NCBI GenBank assembly: GCA_009792885.1
Contig: WMCF01000008.1
Span: 21,193,578 to 21,257,577 of the forward strand
Source: Eremophila alpestris peregrina
Taxonomy: Eukaryota; Chordata; Aves; Passeriformes; Alaudidae
Length of the DNA: 64,000 bases
Reading direction: 5' to 3'
Positions 14,605 through 27,227 of the stretch are shown piece by piece. The translations under genes and the position numbers were made by a program. Below the pieces are notes generated by a model, which was not told where the DNA came from, searched no databases, and worked only from the letters and a program-made list of their open reading frames with translations. Position 1 is the first letter of the stretch, and each line of letters starts with the position of its first letter.

Positions 14605-15594
14605 AACAATCCCAGCTCCCTCAACTGTTCCTCATAAGTACTTGTGCTCTTTGGACACACTCCAGCACCTCAATGTCTTTCTTGCAGTGAGGAGCTAATA
14701 CTGGACATAGAACTTGAAGTGTGGCACCAGTGACAAGTACAGGGAGACAATCACTGCCCTAGTCCCTTGGCCACACTGTTTCTGATCCAAACCAGGATGC
14801 CACTGGTCATCTTGGCCACCTGGGTACACACTGGCTCGTACATAACTGACTGCCAAAGAACATCTCCAGGTCCTTTTCCACATGCAGCTTTCCAGTCATT
14901 GTGCCCCAAGCCTGTAGTGTTGCATGGAACTGTTGTGTGCCCAAGGGCAGGACCTAGTACTTCTCCCTGTTGAACCTCATCCAATTGCCTCAGAACACTA
15001 ATCCAGCCTTTCCAGATCCCTCTTCAGAGCCTTTCTGCCCTCCAGCAGCTCAACAATCCTGCCTAACTTAGTGTCATTTGCAAACTTACTGAGCAACCCT
15101 TGACTCCTTGTCTAGCTCACAATACAGATAATAAAACAGGGCTGACCCCAGTACCAAGCCATGGGGAGCACCACTGGTGACTAGCCACCAGCTGAATGTA
15201 ATTCTGTTCATCACCACTCTCTGGGCCTCAGCATCCAGCCAGTTTTTAATCCAGTGAAGAACGCACCTGGCAAAGGCATAAGCTGCCAGTTTCTCCAGCA
15301 GAATGCTATGGGAGTCAAAGGTTTTGATGAAGTCCAGGAAAACAGCATCCACAGATTTTTGTTCATCCACTAGCCAATCACCTTGTCAATGAAGGTGATC
15401 AGGTTAGTCAAGAAGGACCTGCCTTTCCTAAATCCATGCTGGCTGGGTCAGTCCCCTGGTGGTTCTGCACATGTTCCAACATGGCACTCAAGATGATCTG
15501 TCACATGACGCTGCCCAGCACTGAGATTATGCTGAAAGCCCTCTAGTTCCCCACATCCTCCTTGCAGCCCTCCTTGTGACCACAACTGCTAATA
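14605..15594 (-). mobile_element. CR1 LINE fragment with RT motifs, lacking its 3' end
   Basis: Minus-strand translation at 15086-15370 shows RT motif A (VFLDFIKTFD, the VDxxKAFD-type block) and motif B (SGAPHGLVLG), followed by the start of the palm. The C-terminal part continues in the frames at 14695-14984. The expected 3' tail is absent: the element starts at about 14605 inside the ORF2 C-terminal region. Several frameshifts and substitutions are present. Its 5'-side portion runs up to 15594, directly against the tail of the next CR1, which suggests that the next copy inserted into it. Confidence 0.88.
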
Positions 15595-16695
15595 AATCAC
15601 AGAATCACAGAATATGCAGAATATGCAGAGTTGGAAGGGTCCCACAAGGACCGTCCAGTCCAACTCCTGGCCCTGCACAGAACATCCCCCAACAGATGTT
15701 ACCACACATCCCTGAGAGTATTGTCCAAACACTTCTTGAATGCTGGCAGGCTGGTGCTGTGACCACTTCCCTGGGGAGCCTGTTCCAGTATCCAGCCACT
15801 CTCTGGCTGGGTATATATCTTTTCTTGATATCCAGTCTAAACCTCCCCTGACACAACTTCAGGCCATTCCCTCAGGTCCTGCTGCTGATCACCACAAAGA
15901 GATCAGTGCCTGCCTCTCCATTTCCCCTCCTTAGGAATTGCAATGAGGTCTCCCCTCAGTCTCCTCCAGGCTGAACAGACAAAGTGTCCTCAACCACTGC
16001 TCACACAGTGTCCCCTCAAGGCCCTTCACCATCTTCATTGCCCTTCTTTGGCCACTCTCCAATAGTTTTATATCTTTCTTATTTTTTGGCACCCAAAAGT
16101 GGCCAGAATGTTCAAGGTGAGACCACACCAGTAGAGATTAGGGCTGGACAATCACCTCCCCCTTGCCCAGCTGGCAATGTTGTGCCTGATGCACCCCAGG
16201 ACACAGGTTGTCCTCCTGTTTGCCAGGGCACTGCTGACTCAAATCCAACTTGTCATAGAGCAGGACACTCAGGTCCCTTTCGCCAGTACTGCTTTCCAGC
16301 ATCTCATTCCTCAGTCTGTCTGTACATCCAGAGCTACCCCATCCCAGGTGCAGAATCCAGCACTTTCTGATGCTGAACTTCATCTGGTTGGTGATTGCCC
16401 TGTTCTTGATGTTGTCAGGGTCTCTCCAGGCCCTCCCTGCCCTCAAAGGAATCAACAGCCCCTCCCAGTTGTGTATTGCCTGCAAACCTGCTCAGTAACT
16501 GTTCCTGTCCTGCTTCCAAGTCATTTATGAAGATGATGAAGAGCACAGGGCCAAGGACCGAACCCTGTGGAACCCCACTAGTGACAGGTCACCACTCTGA
16601 TGTCACCCCATTCACTGTAACCCTTTGTCCAGTTGCTCACCCATCACATAAAGTGTTTATCCAGCTGTGGGATGGACATGTTGTACTAAGAGTTA
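15595..16695 (-). mobile_element. CR1 LINE, 5'-truncated (CR1-J/E-like subfamily)
   Basis: The 3' end at 15595 carries a doubled TTCTGTGA-type terminal repeat (plus strand AATCACAGAATCACAGAAT). A GCATATTCTGCATATTCTG block follows it on the minus strand. The ORF2 C-terminus is visible at 15605-15856 (GRFRLDIKKRYI, NRLPREV) and further parts are at 15931-16128 and 16138-16485, in different frames. The 5' truncation is near 16695. It differs in 3' end and sequence from the older CR1 at 14605-15594 and abuts it without a gap, so it is probably the younger insertion. A same-subfamily copy lies in inverted orientation at 21343-21897. Confidence 0.9.
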
Positions 16696-18199
16696 GGTCA
16701 AAGCTAGTTTTTCCTCATTGCTTACTGTGGGCTACTATTTGATCAAAAAAAATTAATTTTATTTCTTTTTAAATAATGGGATTTAAATAGGTCTGGTTTT
16801 CTTCCATATTTCCCCTTACATTTTCGTTCTTATGCAGAAGAAATGTATAATGTTTCAACATTAAAAGTGTTTTACAGTAGCAAGATTGACTTCATGCTAA
16901 GTAAATTTTATTCCTTTACATTAGCTTTTGGAAACTAAAGTAAACACATCAGTGATTTTATGTCATTCTCTGCAAGACAAGAAAGAAATGTGCAATTAAC
17001 ACTGCAAGTAGCTTTAAAAGCTTCTCTCCCAGCAACAAACACTACTAATAAAATCAGCAGCTCCGTTTCTTACAAACTTAAGCTTTTTCAGCTTACATGT
17101 TTGCTAACATATTTTGTAATAATTAAAATAATTCTGAAATTGTTGTCATGACCAACTCCAGAATATGATGTTGTGATACAACTGAGTCTTTCATGCTTCA
17201 TACTGTAATGAGAAGATAGCCCAACGTTTTTACAGTCACAGATGGATCTTATTTTCTTTATGCCTCCACTGCAAGTCAATATATTCTAACTAAATGTGTA
17301 TAAAACACAGAAGACTTGATCAGATTTTCTGCATTGTCCAGTTAATGAACTTCCAATGTGAAAGATTTTTAAAATGTTTAAGACTTGAGGTATGAAATAA
17401 TTATTGCATGAAATATGAATTGCAACCTAAAATAATAGCAGAAAAGCAATAGTAGGAACTAACTTTTTAGCAGAAATATTACTTTTAGTGTCCATATTGT
17501 CATGGGTAAATATTATGTTTGAAATGGCTGCTTATAGAGATGTTCCCTTTTAAGAAAATCAGAAAAGTACAATGTTCTCTCTTTTTTTGTTTGTTTGTTT
17601 GTTTGTTTGTTTTCATGGTTATGAACTCTAGCAATTAAGATTGCTTCACTGGAATGTAATGATATCTTCCATATGCACTACAGGGACAGCGTGCTGAAAA
17701 TGTGGATACTACATTCTGTAAAGAGGAAAAAAATACCAGTGCTTGTAAGTAAAGCCTACAGTGATGCTGAAGGAGACAGCAATCATGCTGCAAACAAGGC
17801 TCTCTGCAGAGAGGAGGAGACCAGGAGGCTTTCAGAAAATGATAAGGAAAGTCTGAACTTCAGAGGTGCTGTATGAGAAATATGTTGAGTAAAAGGTGGA
17901 AGGGACATTAACAAAGCTATGAACTCAGTTCAGTTATGGCTGGCTGTATTGTGGGTATTCTCATACAACCTGGGTAGCAATGGGTAACTTTAGAAAAGAG
18001 ATGTTCCAGAAGGAATTAAATTCCCACAAGAAAAAGTGAACCTGGACAAATCAAATCAAAAGATTCACCAAGTAAAATTGTTCAAAGTTTCTCCCTGGGG
18101 CTAAAGAGGATTTCTGCTTTTCTCAGATGACCAAGAAATACTTGCCAAGTGGATGTAAAAATGTTATGTTAATTCCTTATGAATTAAGGACCTTCCTAA
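16696..18199. other. AT-rich single-copy DNA
   Basis: No gene or mobile element recognised. It contains a TTTG microsatellite at 17586-17613. Confidence 0.5.
17586..17613. repeat. TTTG microsatellite
   Basis: About six TTTG units after a short T run. Confidence 0.9.
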
Positions 18200-18742
18200 T
18201 TCTTGTGGCTTAACCTGTCAGGCAGCTGAATGCACAGCTGTCCACTCACTTGCCCACAGCTGAGTAGGGAAGCAAATTAGAAAAATGTTAAAACTCATGG
18301 GCGGGATAAAGATAGTTTAATAGGACAGAAAAGAAAAGGAATATAATAATAATGATAGCAGAATATACAAAACAAGTGAGGCAAAATGCACTTTCTCACT
18401 ACCCACTGATAAATGCCCAGCTAATCCCTGAGTAACATTTGCCATCCCCCACAAATTTCCCTCAATTTTATTTTTCAGCATGATGCCATTTGGTTTGGAA
18501 TATCCCTCTGGCCAGTTGGGGTCAGCTGTCTGGGATGCATCCACTCCCAGCTTTTTGTGCCATCCTCCTCTCTGGCAGGGAAGGATGAGAAGCTGAAAAG
18601 TCCCTGACTTAGTGCAAGTGCTGCTCAGCAACAACAAAACCATCAGTGTGTTACCAACATTATTCTTATCCTGAATCCAAACCACAGCACTGTACCAGCT
18701 ACCAGGTAGAAAACAAACTCTACCCCAGCTGAAATCAGTGCA
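18200..18742 (-). mobile_element. Class II (ERVK-like) LTR, probably solo
   Basis: The minus-strand reading starts at 18742 with TGCACTGATTTCAGCTGGGG, the 5' end of a common avian class II LTR that consensus copies begin with TGTCCTGGTTTCAGCTGGGA. U3 follows, then an R region with CCTATTAAACT (ATTAAA poly(A) signal, plus strand near 18313-18322). The U5 end near 18200 reads as a decayed GGTTAAGCCACAAGA. No retroviral internal sequence was recognised on either side, so it is called solo. A 6-bp target duplication could not be confirmed. A 198-codon minus-strand frame (18317-18913) crosses it by chance. Confidence 0.8.
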
Positions 18743-21342
18743 ATAACCAAGATGAGATCTGCTTGTTCTAAAATGTTTATAGTTTGTACACGCAGGCTTT
18801 ATTGTGTGTCTTTGTGTTTTGAGAAGCAAATAAGCCCTTCTTCTATTCTGATTAGCTAAGCTTTCATCTGAGCTAAAGGAATAACAAGATGGTTTCATAT
18901 GCAAATATTGCAAAACAATCTCTTCTAAGTAGGTGGAATATCATATTTTGTCACCTCACTGTATAAAAAAAAAGTAAACAAAAGCTCTTGCTTAGATCTG
19001 TATCAAAAAGGTATTTAAGGGTTTTCTTTGAAAAAAGGAAAATACAAGTATTTTTTCCTTTTATTAAGAAAAATAGTTTAAATTTTTACAAATTATAATC
19101 TAAGAAGCACATTAATTATGAATAAAAACATACAAAGGTTTTAGTCTAAGAATATGTACATTAAATAAGAATTAAATAAACAAATAGATAAATATTTGGC
19201 CAAGTTTTAACTTTTCAATACATCAGAAAAGTGACTTTTCCTTCTTTCTTTCTTTCTTATTTAAAAACCAGTTTAGATTAGGAACAGGTTTTTTGTTTTG
19301 TTTTGTTTGTTTGTTTCTTTGGCTTTGTTTTATGGAGTTTTTTCGTTCATTGTGTGTAAATTTACTGCCTATTTTCTGGGGTTAAAAAATCACCTTTGTA
19401 TAATTATGACTGGAATAATGCTCCAGAGCGTGAACTCAGATGCAAATGTTGGAAGTGACTGATTGGGAGCTGTATGACCTATCATGGCAATTCACCATGA
19501 CATTGCTGTGGTGTTTATGGAAAAAGTAATCCAGACACAAGCACATGTTGTGAAGCTGGCAAATTATCACCACAGAAAATGTACCATGTGCCAGAACTGC
19601 ATTTCCTAATGCCTTTTAACTTCTGTTTCACATTTTTAGAGGCTTGTCCCTCATTCTGCAACCATCTCTACTGCATATACCTTGCATGGACACACAATCA
19701 GGAAAAGAATGTTGTTTCTAATTGAAACATGTCTTTTAGCCTAAGTGAAACAAATCCTTTGCTTTTACAAAATACTTCTGAATATCTTTGAAATAAACTT
19801 TGAATCACTGAAATATTAAATACAATGTTATTAAATGCTCTACCAAAACAATAGTGTGTATTTACTTCAAGTGTTTGCTCTGCTGAAAAACATCATTTAA
19901 GCAAACACAAGTTTGGTCAACACTTTAGATGGATCAAAGCTGTTCTTTGCTGGTGAAAAGAGCTGAGGCTGAAATATTTATTTCTAAGCATATGCCATTG
20001 CTCTCCTATGGTGTGCAGCCAGTCTAGGCTGCTGGCTCACTCTTAAATGGGAGATCTGCTAGAGGAAATCCAGCCAGGCTCTCATGGAAATGGTTTTGGT
20101 CTACAGAAGCAAGTGCAAGACCGGCCTTCAAAGTCTGGTGCAGGAGTAGGAAATAAGCTGGCTGATGCACAATTTGTTAGGTCTAGGGAATCTCCATACT
20201 GAGAAGATGTGTGCCACTTTGTGAATTGTAGGCATAAGAGGATGGAGAGAATTGTTCACCACGTTGCTGTGTTCCAGATTACTCTACAAGGGATTGTTGC
20301 AGTTAAATTACTTTTGTTACAGAGGAATGATGTTGAGCATTGTTCCCACATTTAGCACTGTGGTTAGATGCTTGAGGTTATAGTTGAAATGGCTATAGCC
20401 ATCCAGTTCTGACCTTAAGGGCAGGAGAGATGTCACCAACCAGTGAGACAAGAGACAAAGAGTAATAAACCCCAAGTATCCACATACTGATGTATAAAAG
20501 GATGTCTAAAATACAACTCCTAATATGATTAGAAACAAATCTTCTTTCCAAGCACAGTGCAAACCTCCACACAAGAAATTAATAACCTAAACAAAGCCTT
20601 TAAGCCATCCTAGGAAAGGAACTGCTGGAAAGGATCACAAAATTTATCAGCAGCTCAGAAAAATTCCAGTTATTTGTTTCAGAGTAGCATTCAACTAAGT
20701 GGTAAGTTATTGTAAACTGTCTATGTTTTCCATTTTTCTCTCTCACTCTAAATTCCTCATTCCATGTCTCACAGGGCACTCTTTCCTTATGTCATACACT
20801 GTGTGATACTATTTATGTATCCTTATGTCAGAATCCATCCATATAGATTGCTATTCTCCACCACAGAATAATAAACAGTACCATGGAAAAGTTGTTCCCT
20901 ATTTGTTTGAATTGTTCTAGCCATCAGTGCTGAACTACAATAGCTTCTGGTTGTCTGTAAATAGATTTGTCCTTAGGGCTTGGAGGGCAGTTTATTTTTC
21001 CTGAATCACAGTATAAACGTGATGCAGCTGAATAGAAATTGTAAATGCACCCAAAATGCTATAGGGCCTTCACTATGCCAAAATGAGGACCATGAAATTT
21101 TCTTTTTCTTTTCTTTATAAATTGAACTAATTTTTGTTTTAGAAATTAAACTGACTGGAACAAAGGGAACAATATTCAGCTGGAAGACAGAGACAGAGAA
21201 TAAAGTGAAGCACCCATAATCCAAGGGAAAATGGTCAGTGACATGCTATACCACTGAGACACGTATAAATATTTTGGGTCTGTAGGGATGCACTCAAGGG
21301 CACTGAGGACAGTGCCAGAAGTGCTCACTGAGCCATCATTTA
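18743..21342. other. AT-rich single-copy DNA
   Basis: No gene recognised. It contains a short CTTT run near 19240-19258 and a TTTTG/TTTG microsatellite at 19289-19320. The rest is unassigned. Confidence 0.5.
19289..19320. repeat. TTTTG/TTTG microsatellite
   Basis: T-rich run with G at four- to five-base spacing. Confidence 0.8.
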
Positions 21343-21897
21343 CCAGCTGGGCAAGGGGGAGGTGATTGTCCAGCCCTAATCTCTGCTGGTGTGGTCTCAC
21401 CTTGAACATTCTGGCCACTTTTGGGTGCCAAAATATAAGATACAAAGCTATTAGAGAGTGGCCAAAGAAGGGCAATGAGGATGGTGAAGGGCCTTGAGGG
21501 GACACTGTGTGAGCAGTGGTTGAGGACACTTTGTTCAGCCTGGAGGAGACTGAGGGGAGACCTCATTGCAATTCCTAAGGAGGGGAAATGGAGAGGCAGG
21601 CACTGATCTCTTTGTGGTGATCAGCAGCAGGACCTGAGGGAATGGCCTGAAGTTGTGTGAGAGGAGGTTTAGACTGGATATCAAGAAAAGGTTCTTCACC
21701 CAGATAGTGGCTGGGTACTGGAACAGGCTCCCCAGGGAAGTGGTCACAGCACCAGCCTGCCAGCATTCAAGAAGTGTTTGGACAATACTCTCAGGGATGT
21801 GTGGTAACATCTGTTGGGGGATGTTCTGTGCAGGGCCAGGAGTTGGACTGGATGTTCCTTGTGGGACCATTCCAACTCTGCATATTCTGTGATTCTG
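21343..21897 (+). mobile_element. CR1 LINE, 5'-truncated (same subfamily as 15595 copy)
   Basis: The plus strand starts within ORF2 at CCAGCTGGGCAAGGGGGAGG and ends at about 21897 with CATATTCTGTGATTCTGA. The ORF2 C-terminus is open at 21653-21892 (RRFRLDIKKRFFTQ, NRLPREVVTAP). By eye it is very close over about 550 bp to the minus-strand copy at 15595-16145, including the same shortened GGAGGGGAAATGGAGAGG block, so the two form an inverted pair about 5.2 kb apart. The 5' truncation point at 21343 abuts unrelated DNA. Minus-strand frames over this region are shadows. Confidence 0.92.
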
Positions 21898-24800
21898 AGA
21901 TAGCACAAATAAATTGCTGGTTCCGCTCAGCCAAAACAGATCACTCATTGACTGTACTGACCAGTACACAGTTGTAAGAGTTAGAATGGGCTAAAAATTA
22001 CAAAATTGTTTTGCTTTGTTCATAGGAGACTGGGGGGGGGGGGAAGTGTATGGAAATTCTATCATATAAAATCATAAAGCAGGAAATTAAGTGTATTTCC
22101 ATATTAGTGGTCATCTTCCGAGCTTACAATGTGGAAAAGCTGGAGCATGTGTGTATGGTGGAGGTCAAGGTTAGTAAAGTCAAATAGCTACTGAAAGAAC
22201 CTTTTACTTATAGACATTTGCTTTAGAGCTTCAAGTTACTAGGTTTCTGTACGTGCAAAATATCACTGCTGTAATTGTGCTTCTTCTGATGTGTGCTCCT
22301 GTAAGAAAGGAGCATAGGGAGCTTTGACACACATGCTCCTTCCTTAGGCTTTTCATAATACATGTACTTATGCCCTAAATGCAGAGCCACAAATTCTGTA
22401 ATAATCAGTGGGCCGTACCAGTCTGGGAAGTTTCTTGGTGATGTCTCTTACCTGGGCCCCAGGAAGGCAAAAAATATTCCTTTATTACTTATGGAATTAT
22501 TTCACAGTTCTCACCAGTTCACTCCAGAGGCTGTTCCCACCAAAAGTAACACCCCAACAGACTGTGAACTGCAGCAGAATGGATGAATTTGCACTATATG
22601 GATTATTTTCCATAAGTAGAAAACTTAAGAGAGACAGGCTCCTCTTCTGTCTTCCCAATGTTCTCCTCTGAAACATCTAGAACCTACTTTTTTTTTTGAC
22701 ATTTCTTTTATTATCTTCAACATGATCTTGCTCTGTATCAATTGTTTTATCAATTAGTCTTTTCCCTTCTCTGTCTTCTTCCAAGATCCCTATGCTTTAA
22801 AGTGCTTTCCTTCACTTTATATAGCAGATTTTTTTCTCCTTCATATCTTCATTTTCATTAAAATTTTGCTAGACAGAAGAATATAGGCCCCTTCTTTTGC
22901 AGCTCCACAGTGGGCTGGGGTCTAGCATTGACATCAAAAAGCGGATTTTGGTCAAAGGATATCTGTGATACTATAGTATGTTTGAAGAAATGTTAAGACT
23001 ATTAAGAGGCAAGATTAAAATATCAGCTTCAAAGAGACTGCATTATTCAATAAACCTGAGACCTTGCAGATGAACATAGGTTAGCCAATGCGCTGTGAAA
23101 AAGGAATTCTTGTGTATTGTGAGAGCAAACCAGCCTTTGAAACTTGCTGTGTCTCAGCACAATCATGATATCAAACAGCCAGTCACACATGGGTACATAT
23201 ATTAAACTGCAGCACTTGTTCTAGAAACTGTTTGAAAATAGCACTTTCTTCTGCTTCAGATCTGTTTCCTCTATATCCTCAGTGTTACACCTTCATGTTC
23301 AGGGAAAAGCTAAGTTTGCTCCTATTGGACTTTGAAGTGAAAACATAGCAATGAGGAACTGAATTACATTCTACATCTTTATGGATCTTCAAAAGAATTG
23401 GCATTTTATGTTCAAGAAATATGATTCACCCATCTCTACTGTTTCATAATTTAACATCAATGAGACTATGCCTTGAAGGCACTTACTGATCAATAAAACT
23501 GTTATTACAGTTTATAATAATTGAGAAATAGATAACTTTAGGGAAATTTTCATGCATTAGAAATGTCAATTAATGTCAATTAGAAAATATTAAACACATC
23601 TACTGAAAACTTATTGTTCAACCCCCAAGTTTTGTCCTTTGCAGCCATTTTTTTCTGCACAATCCTTCCTCTTACAAAGGAAACAGTGACATGAATGGAG
23701 CACTGACACAGTTATTAATCTACTTCACCTGTTCTACAAAGAACAGCTGTTGCCCATCTTAGAAAATTGAAACCACTTTAATTCCCATTGCAATGAAGGC
23801 CTCACAGCTCCATTCTGAGAAATTCTTGTCAAATATAAAATACCATCTAATTAATACAAATATTTTTGTATCTTTAAATATGTAGTTGGCAATTTTTTTA
23901 CAACATAATAGAATAGCTTACTGTACATTGTCTGCAACTTGCCAAAAGAACAGACAATGTATAAACATTGAAAATGAAATTGCGTGTGTCAAATCTGAGA
24001 GAAAAAATATGTTGCTTGCTCAAAATTGAATGAATACTTTTTAGAAATGTAGAATGTTCTGCCCCAGCAGGTTTAGTTATTCAGACTTCATTTTACTGTG
24101 TTGTGCTAGGACAAAGATTTATGTCTCCATTAGAATAAAACAGAACTAACACAGACTACATTGGTTTTAAAGTAGAAAAACGGGGAAAGTTACATATTGC
24201 CAGGGCCAGTGTTGTATAGCAGCAATAGACACAAACCCATTGCTAAGCATTTCTGGAAGACTATCCAAAATATCTCACTCGGTTTTGAGCTCTATTGCAA
24301 TGAATTACTGAGCCTTCTTCTTCCCTGCAGCACAGCAGGGACACTGGTTCCAGCAACTGTTTTCCCAGGTTAATTCTGATCCAGTGACTTCTCTTGCTTT
24401 CTATCCCTATCAAGCAAAACATGGGTTTTGTTCTCAAGCAAGTTACAATTTATTCGGTGCTCTGCATACATCCTGAAGGTCTTTACATATTGAACACATA
24501 AACATAAGGCCACTAAACACTACTAAATCTTGTGGGAAAAGGACGTTTTCTCTCTTAACATTCTTTCCAAAGTGGGAAGACTCTTGGAAGAGGAGAGCTG
24601 CTGCAGGTCATTTAATTTCAATGAATTTTAGCCATTTGGAATATAGATACCCAGGTCTGAATTAATTTTGCTCTATTTTTCTGTAGAAAAATATATAGGC
24701 AATTCTAGAGTATGATTAATTTTCGATGTCAACAGCAGGATGAGATGAAGTGCACCCCAGGGGTGACTATTACTCTTTTCTGAATCTGAAGAAAGCTTGA

Positions 24801-25118
24801 GGTGTCTATCCAGGCAGTAGAGACCTACAATATATATTTAAATGTTCACTGAAATTAATTCCACCCTGTTTGCCTTACAGTTTTATCAGAAAAGTTACAT
24901 CTTTCATTTTAGACAGGGTTCTAAATGTCTATTTCTGGTTGCATTGCTTCTGATTGTATAGGTGGTTTGCTGCATCATCAATGCCACCATCTGAAACTAC
25001 CCAATAATTGGAAGAAACAGTCCAGACAGAGAATTCTTTGCTCTACAATCACTGGGGCTATGTATGAAGCACCATGCAGTGTATGTTTAAATCTGGAACC
25101 TCTAACATTTGGTAATCC
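21898..25118. other. AT-rich single-copy DNA
   Basis: No gene or known element was recognised. A run of 12 G residues lies at 22032-22043 and a 10-base tandem duplication (ATGTCAATTA) near 23563-23582. Confidence 0.5.
22032..22043. repeat. G homopolymer
   Basis: Twelve consecutive G residues, an uncommon length in an AT-rich stretch. Its length is prone to sequencing error. Confidence 0.85.
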
Positions 25119-25798
25119 TGGTGAAACATAAACTTTAAAGAATTTAGAGATTTTAGAGGAGCTAAGATTTTAGGTAGAAGACAAGCTTTATTAGAGTTAA
25201 AATAAATGGATAGGCCTTAATGAAGTTAAGAGTTAGTAGTTAACTAATAATTGATTGCTTGTCAACACAATGGTTGGTTAGCTGGGTTTATAATGAAGAA
25301 TATAGAAACTGATAAATAGCTTTAGGAACATAAAACAATTGTGGGCCTTCCCATGTCCGAAACTTATTGAAAACAGAGAATGGGAGTCTTACCAAGGGTT
25401 CATTTGTCATAGTTGCATTGAAAAGGTAGAAAGGCCAGAACAAGGAAGACTTCATTTACTTCCTCATTTTAAGACCCCTCCCCACGAAAAAGACCACCGA
25501 CCCATTTCAAAGAACACATGACGCATGCTTAATAGCTTTTGAACTAATTAACCTACGAAGCGGAGAATGAGATGTGCCAAAGCTATGAATATGTATTTGT
25601 ATTTTGAGTATTCAATACCTGTATAAATAAAAGGTATTTAAATATATTTATACAGGTATTTATTAATTACCTGTAAATTGCAGTGTGTATTTGGGAGTTA
25701 TCCCGCACACTGCCCGGCGTCGTAATAAACATACACTTTCTAACTTTAAACTGTTAGAGAGTCTTTGTCCGTCCCAATTAGATATCGGTATTAGATCA
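25119..25798 (+). mobile_element. ERVL-like LTR, probably solo
   Basis: The plus-strand LTR has clear R and U5 features: AATAAA at 25724-25729, then a T-rich stretch ending TCTTTGTCCGTCCCAATTAG and GATATCGGTATTAGATCA, with CA at 25797-25798. Upstream, GTATAAATAAAAGG around 25621-25634 is a good TATA region. The 5' start is set at TG in TGGTGAAACATAAAC; a TG three bases further in is equally possible. No internal retroviral sequence follows, so it is called solo. The family assignment rests on general resemblance to avian ERVL LTRs. The flanks TAATCC and ATATCC are similar but are not a perfect target duplication. Confidence 0.7.
25614..25660. repeat. Perfect 16-bp inverted repeat in LTR promoter region
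   Basis: AATACCTGTATAAATA at 25614-25629 is the exact reverse complement of TATTTATACAGGTATT at 25645-25660, with a 15-base spacer. The left arm contains the likely TATA box of the LTR, so the transcript start region could fold into a hairpin or present the same site on both strands. Confidence 0.9.
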
Positions 25799-27227
25799 AT
25801 ATCCATATTTTAATAAATCACTGGGATAGGGAATTCCTGAGAATCTTTACAATTCCTTGTACCTAGTTAAAGTTTGGGTATTTGTGCTGTTACTTCTGAA
25901 CACAGATAGTTTATACAGTCATCCAAAGGCACAATTTTACCTACTTCATTTCTGTCTTCTGTGGTAGCAATTCAGTATCAGTACATACTGGATTAAAGAA
26001 CATGGAAAATCAGCATAACCACAAATATAGCTAATTCATTTTACCAATAAAATCATAATAAAGAACTGTGACAATAGTTTTAAAAACTTGTAGAAAATAT
26101 AAATTTCCACTGTCTGAGTATCATATTACTAGAAGAGAATCGCTTATTAAAACCAAAATGAGAACATGCTTTGTTTGAAATAATCCAATTACTATATATT
26201 TTATTAAATGTGTTGTTTTATACTATATTATTTTATAAAATGTGCTGTTATATGATGCAGTCAGTATTCAAAATAAAAATGGGGAAGTTTACATATAGAA
26301 CAGATTTCTTTGCAGTACATACAAAGTTTTTTAGTTTACAGGTCGGAAGTGGCTACTAGATTGTCATTTAGTAGTTCATTTTAAGCAGTGTTTACATATA
26401 TTTTTCCACAGAAATGCATTAGAATGTAGATTTGTGAGCATGTTTTCTATGCTGGACTGGCTCACCATTTAAAGTTAGGTATGTTACTAAAAGCAACAGA
26501 TTACTTTAGAGAACCACATATCCCTATTGTATTGTTTTCAGTAGATCAGAATGCAGACAGCAGAGGATGAAATGGGATGAACCAAACTTCTGACCATTTT
26601 TGCCTTGTGTGATGGCAAAGGCCACAAGTGCTTTTACTTGACCTCTCCTCTCCGAAGCTCTCCATCACATCTACACCCTTTCTTTTACTTTCTCTTTTTC
26701 TAAGATGGCCTTTACATCTCATACTCATGTGTGATCAACTCAAATTCCACAGTAATTCCATAAGAGTGTAAAATTTCAAAATCTATTACATTATCTTTAA
26801 AGAAATATACACCTTAAAACATTTCAACAGTCTACCAATGGCAATTCAGCTGAAGAACATACATCTGTTTACTGGAAGGCTTCTGTTCCCTTCCTTTGTA
26901 GCGCAAAGAGAAAATGCCATCGTTAAAAAGGATGTTGAACAGAATGTTGCTCATAATTCAGTAACTAACCCATTTCCTTCCGAGCCAGAATTGGAGTTAT
27001 GCCTCAGCACACTGTTTTAAAAGGTTTCTTTTTACTGCAGCTGCCATCTTTCAAAATTATTCTTACTGGTGACATTCTTTGCACTGGTGGACTAACTCTT
27101 TCAAACTCCCCATTTTATCTTTCATTCCCATAGTTACTTATTTCTTCAGCAATTTCCTAAAATTTTTTGCCATATTTTCAATAACACATAGAAAAATAAA
27201 AACCAAGCAACTGCTGGAACCATGAAC
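25799..27227. other. AT-rich single-copy DNA
   Basis: Nothing recognisable between the ERVL-like LTR and the class II retroviral remnant. Confidence 0.5.

Noticed and set aside
21176..21969. Minus-strand frames over the plus-strand CR1 at 21.3-21.9 kb
   Set aside because: Antisense to the real element; the ORF2 C-terminus reads on the plus strand.
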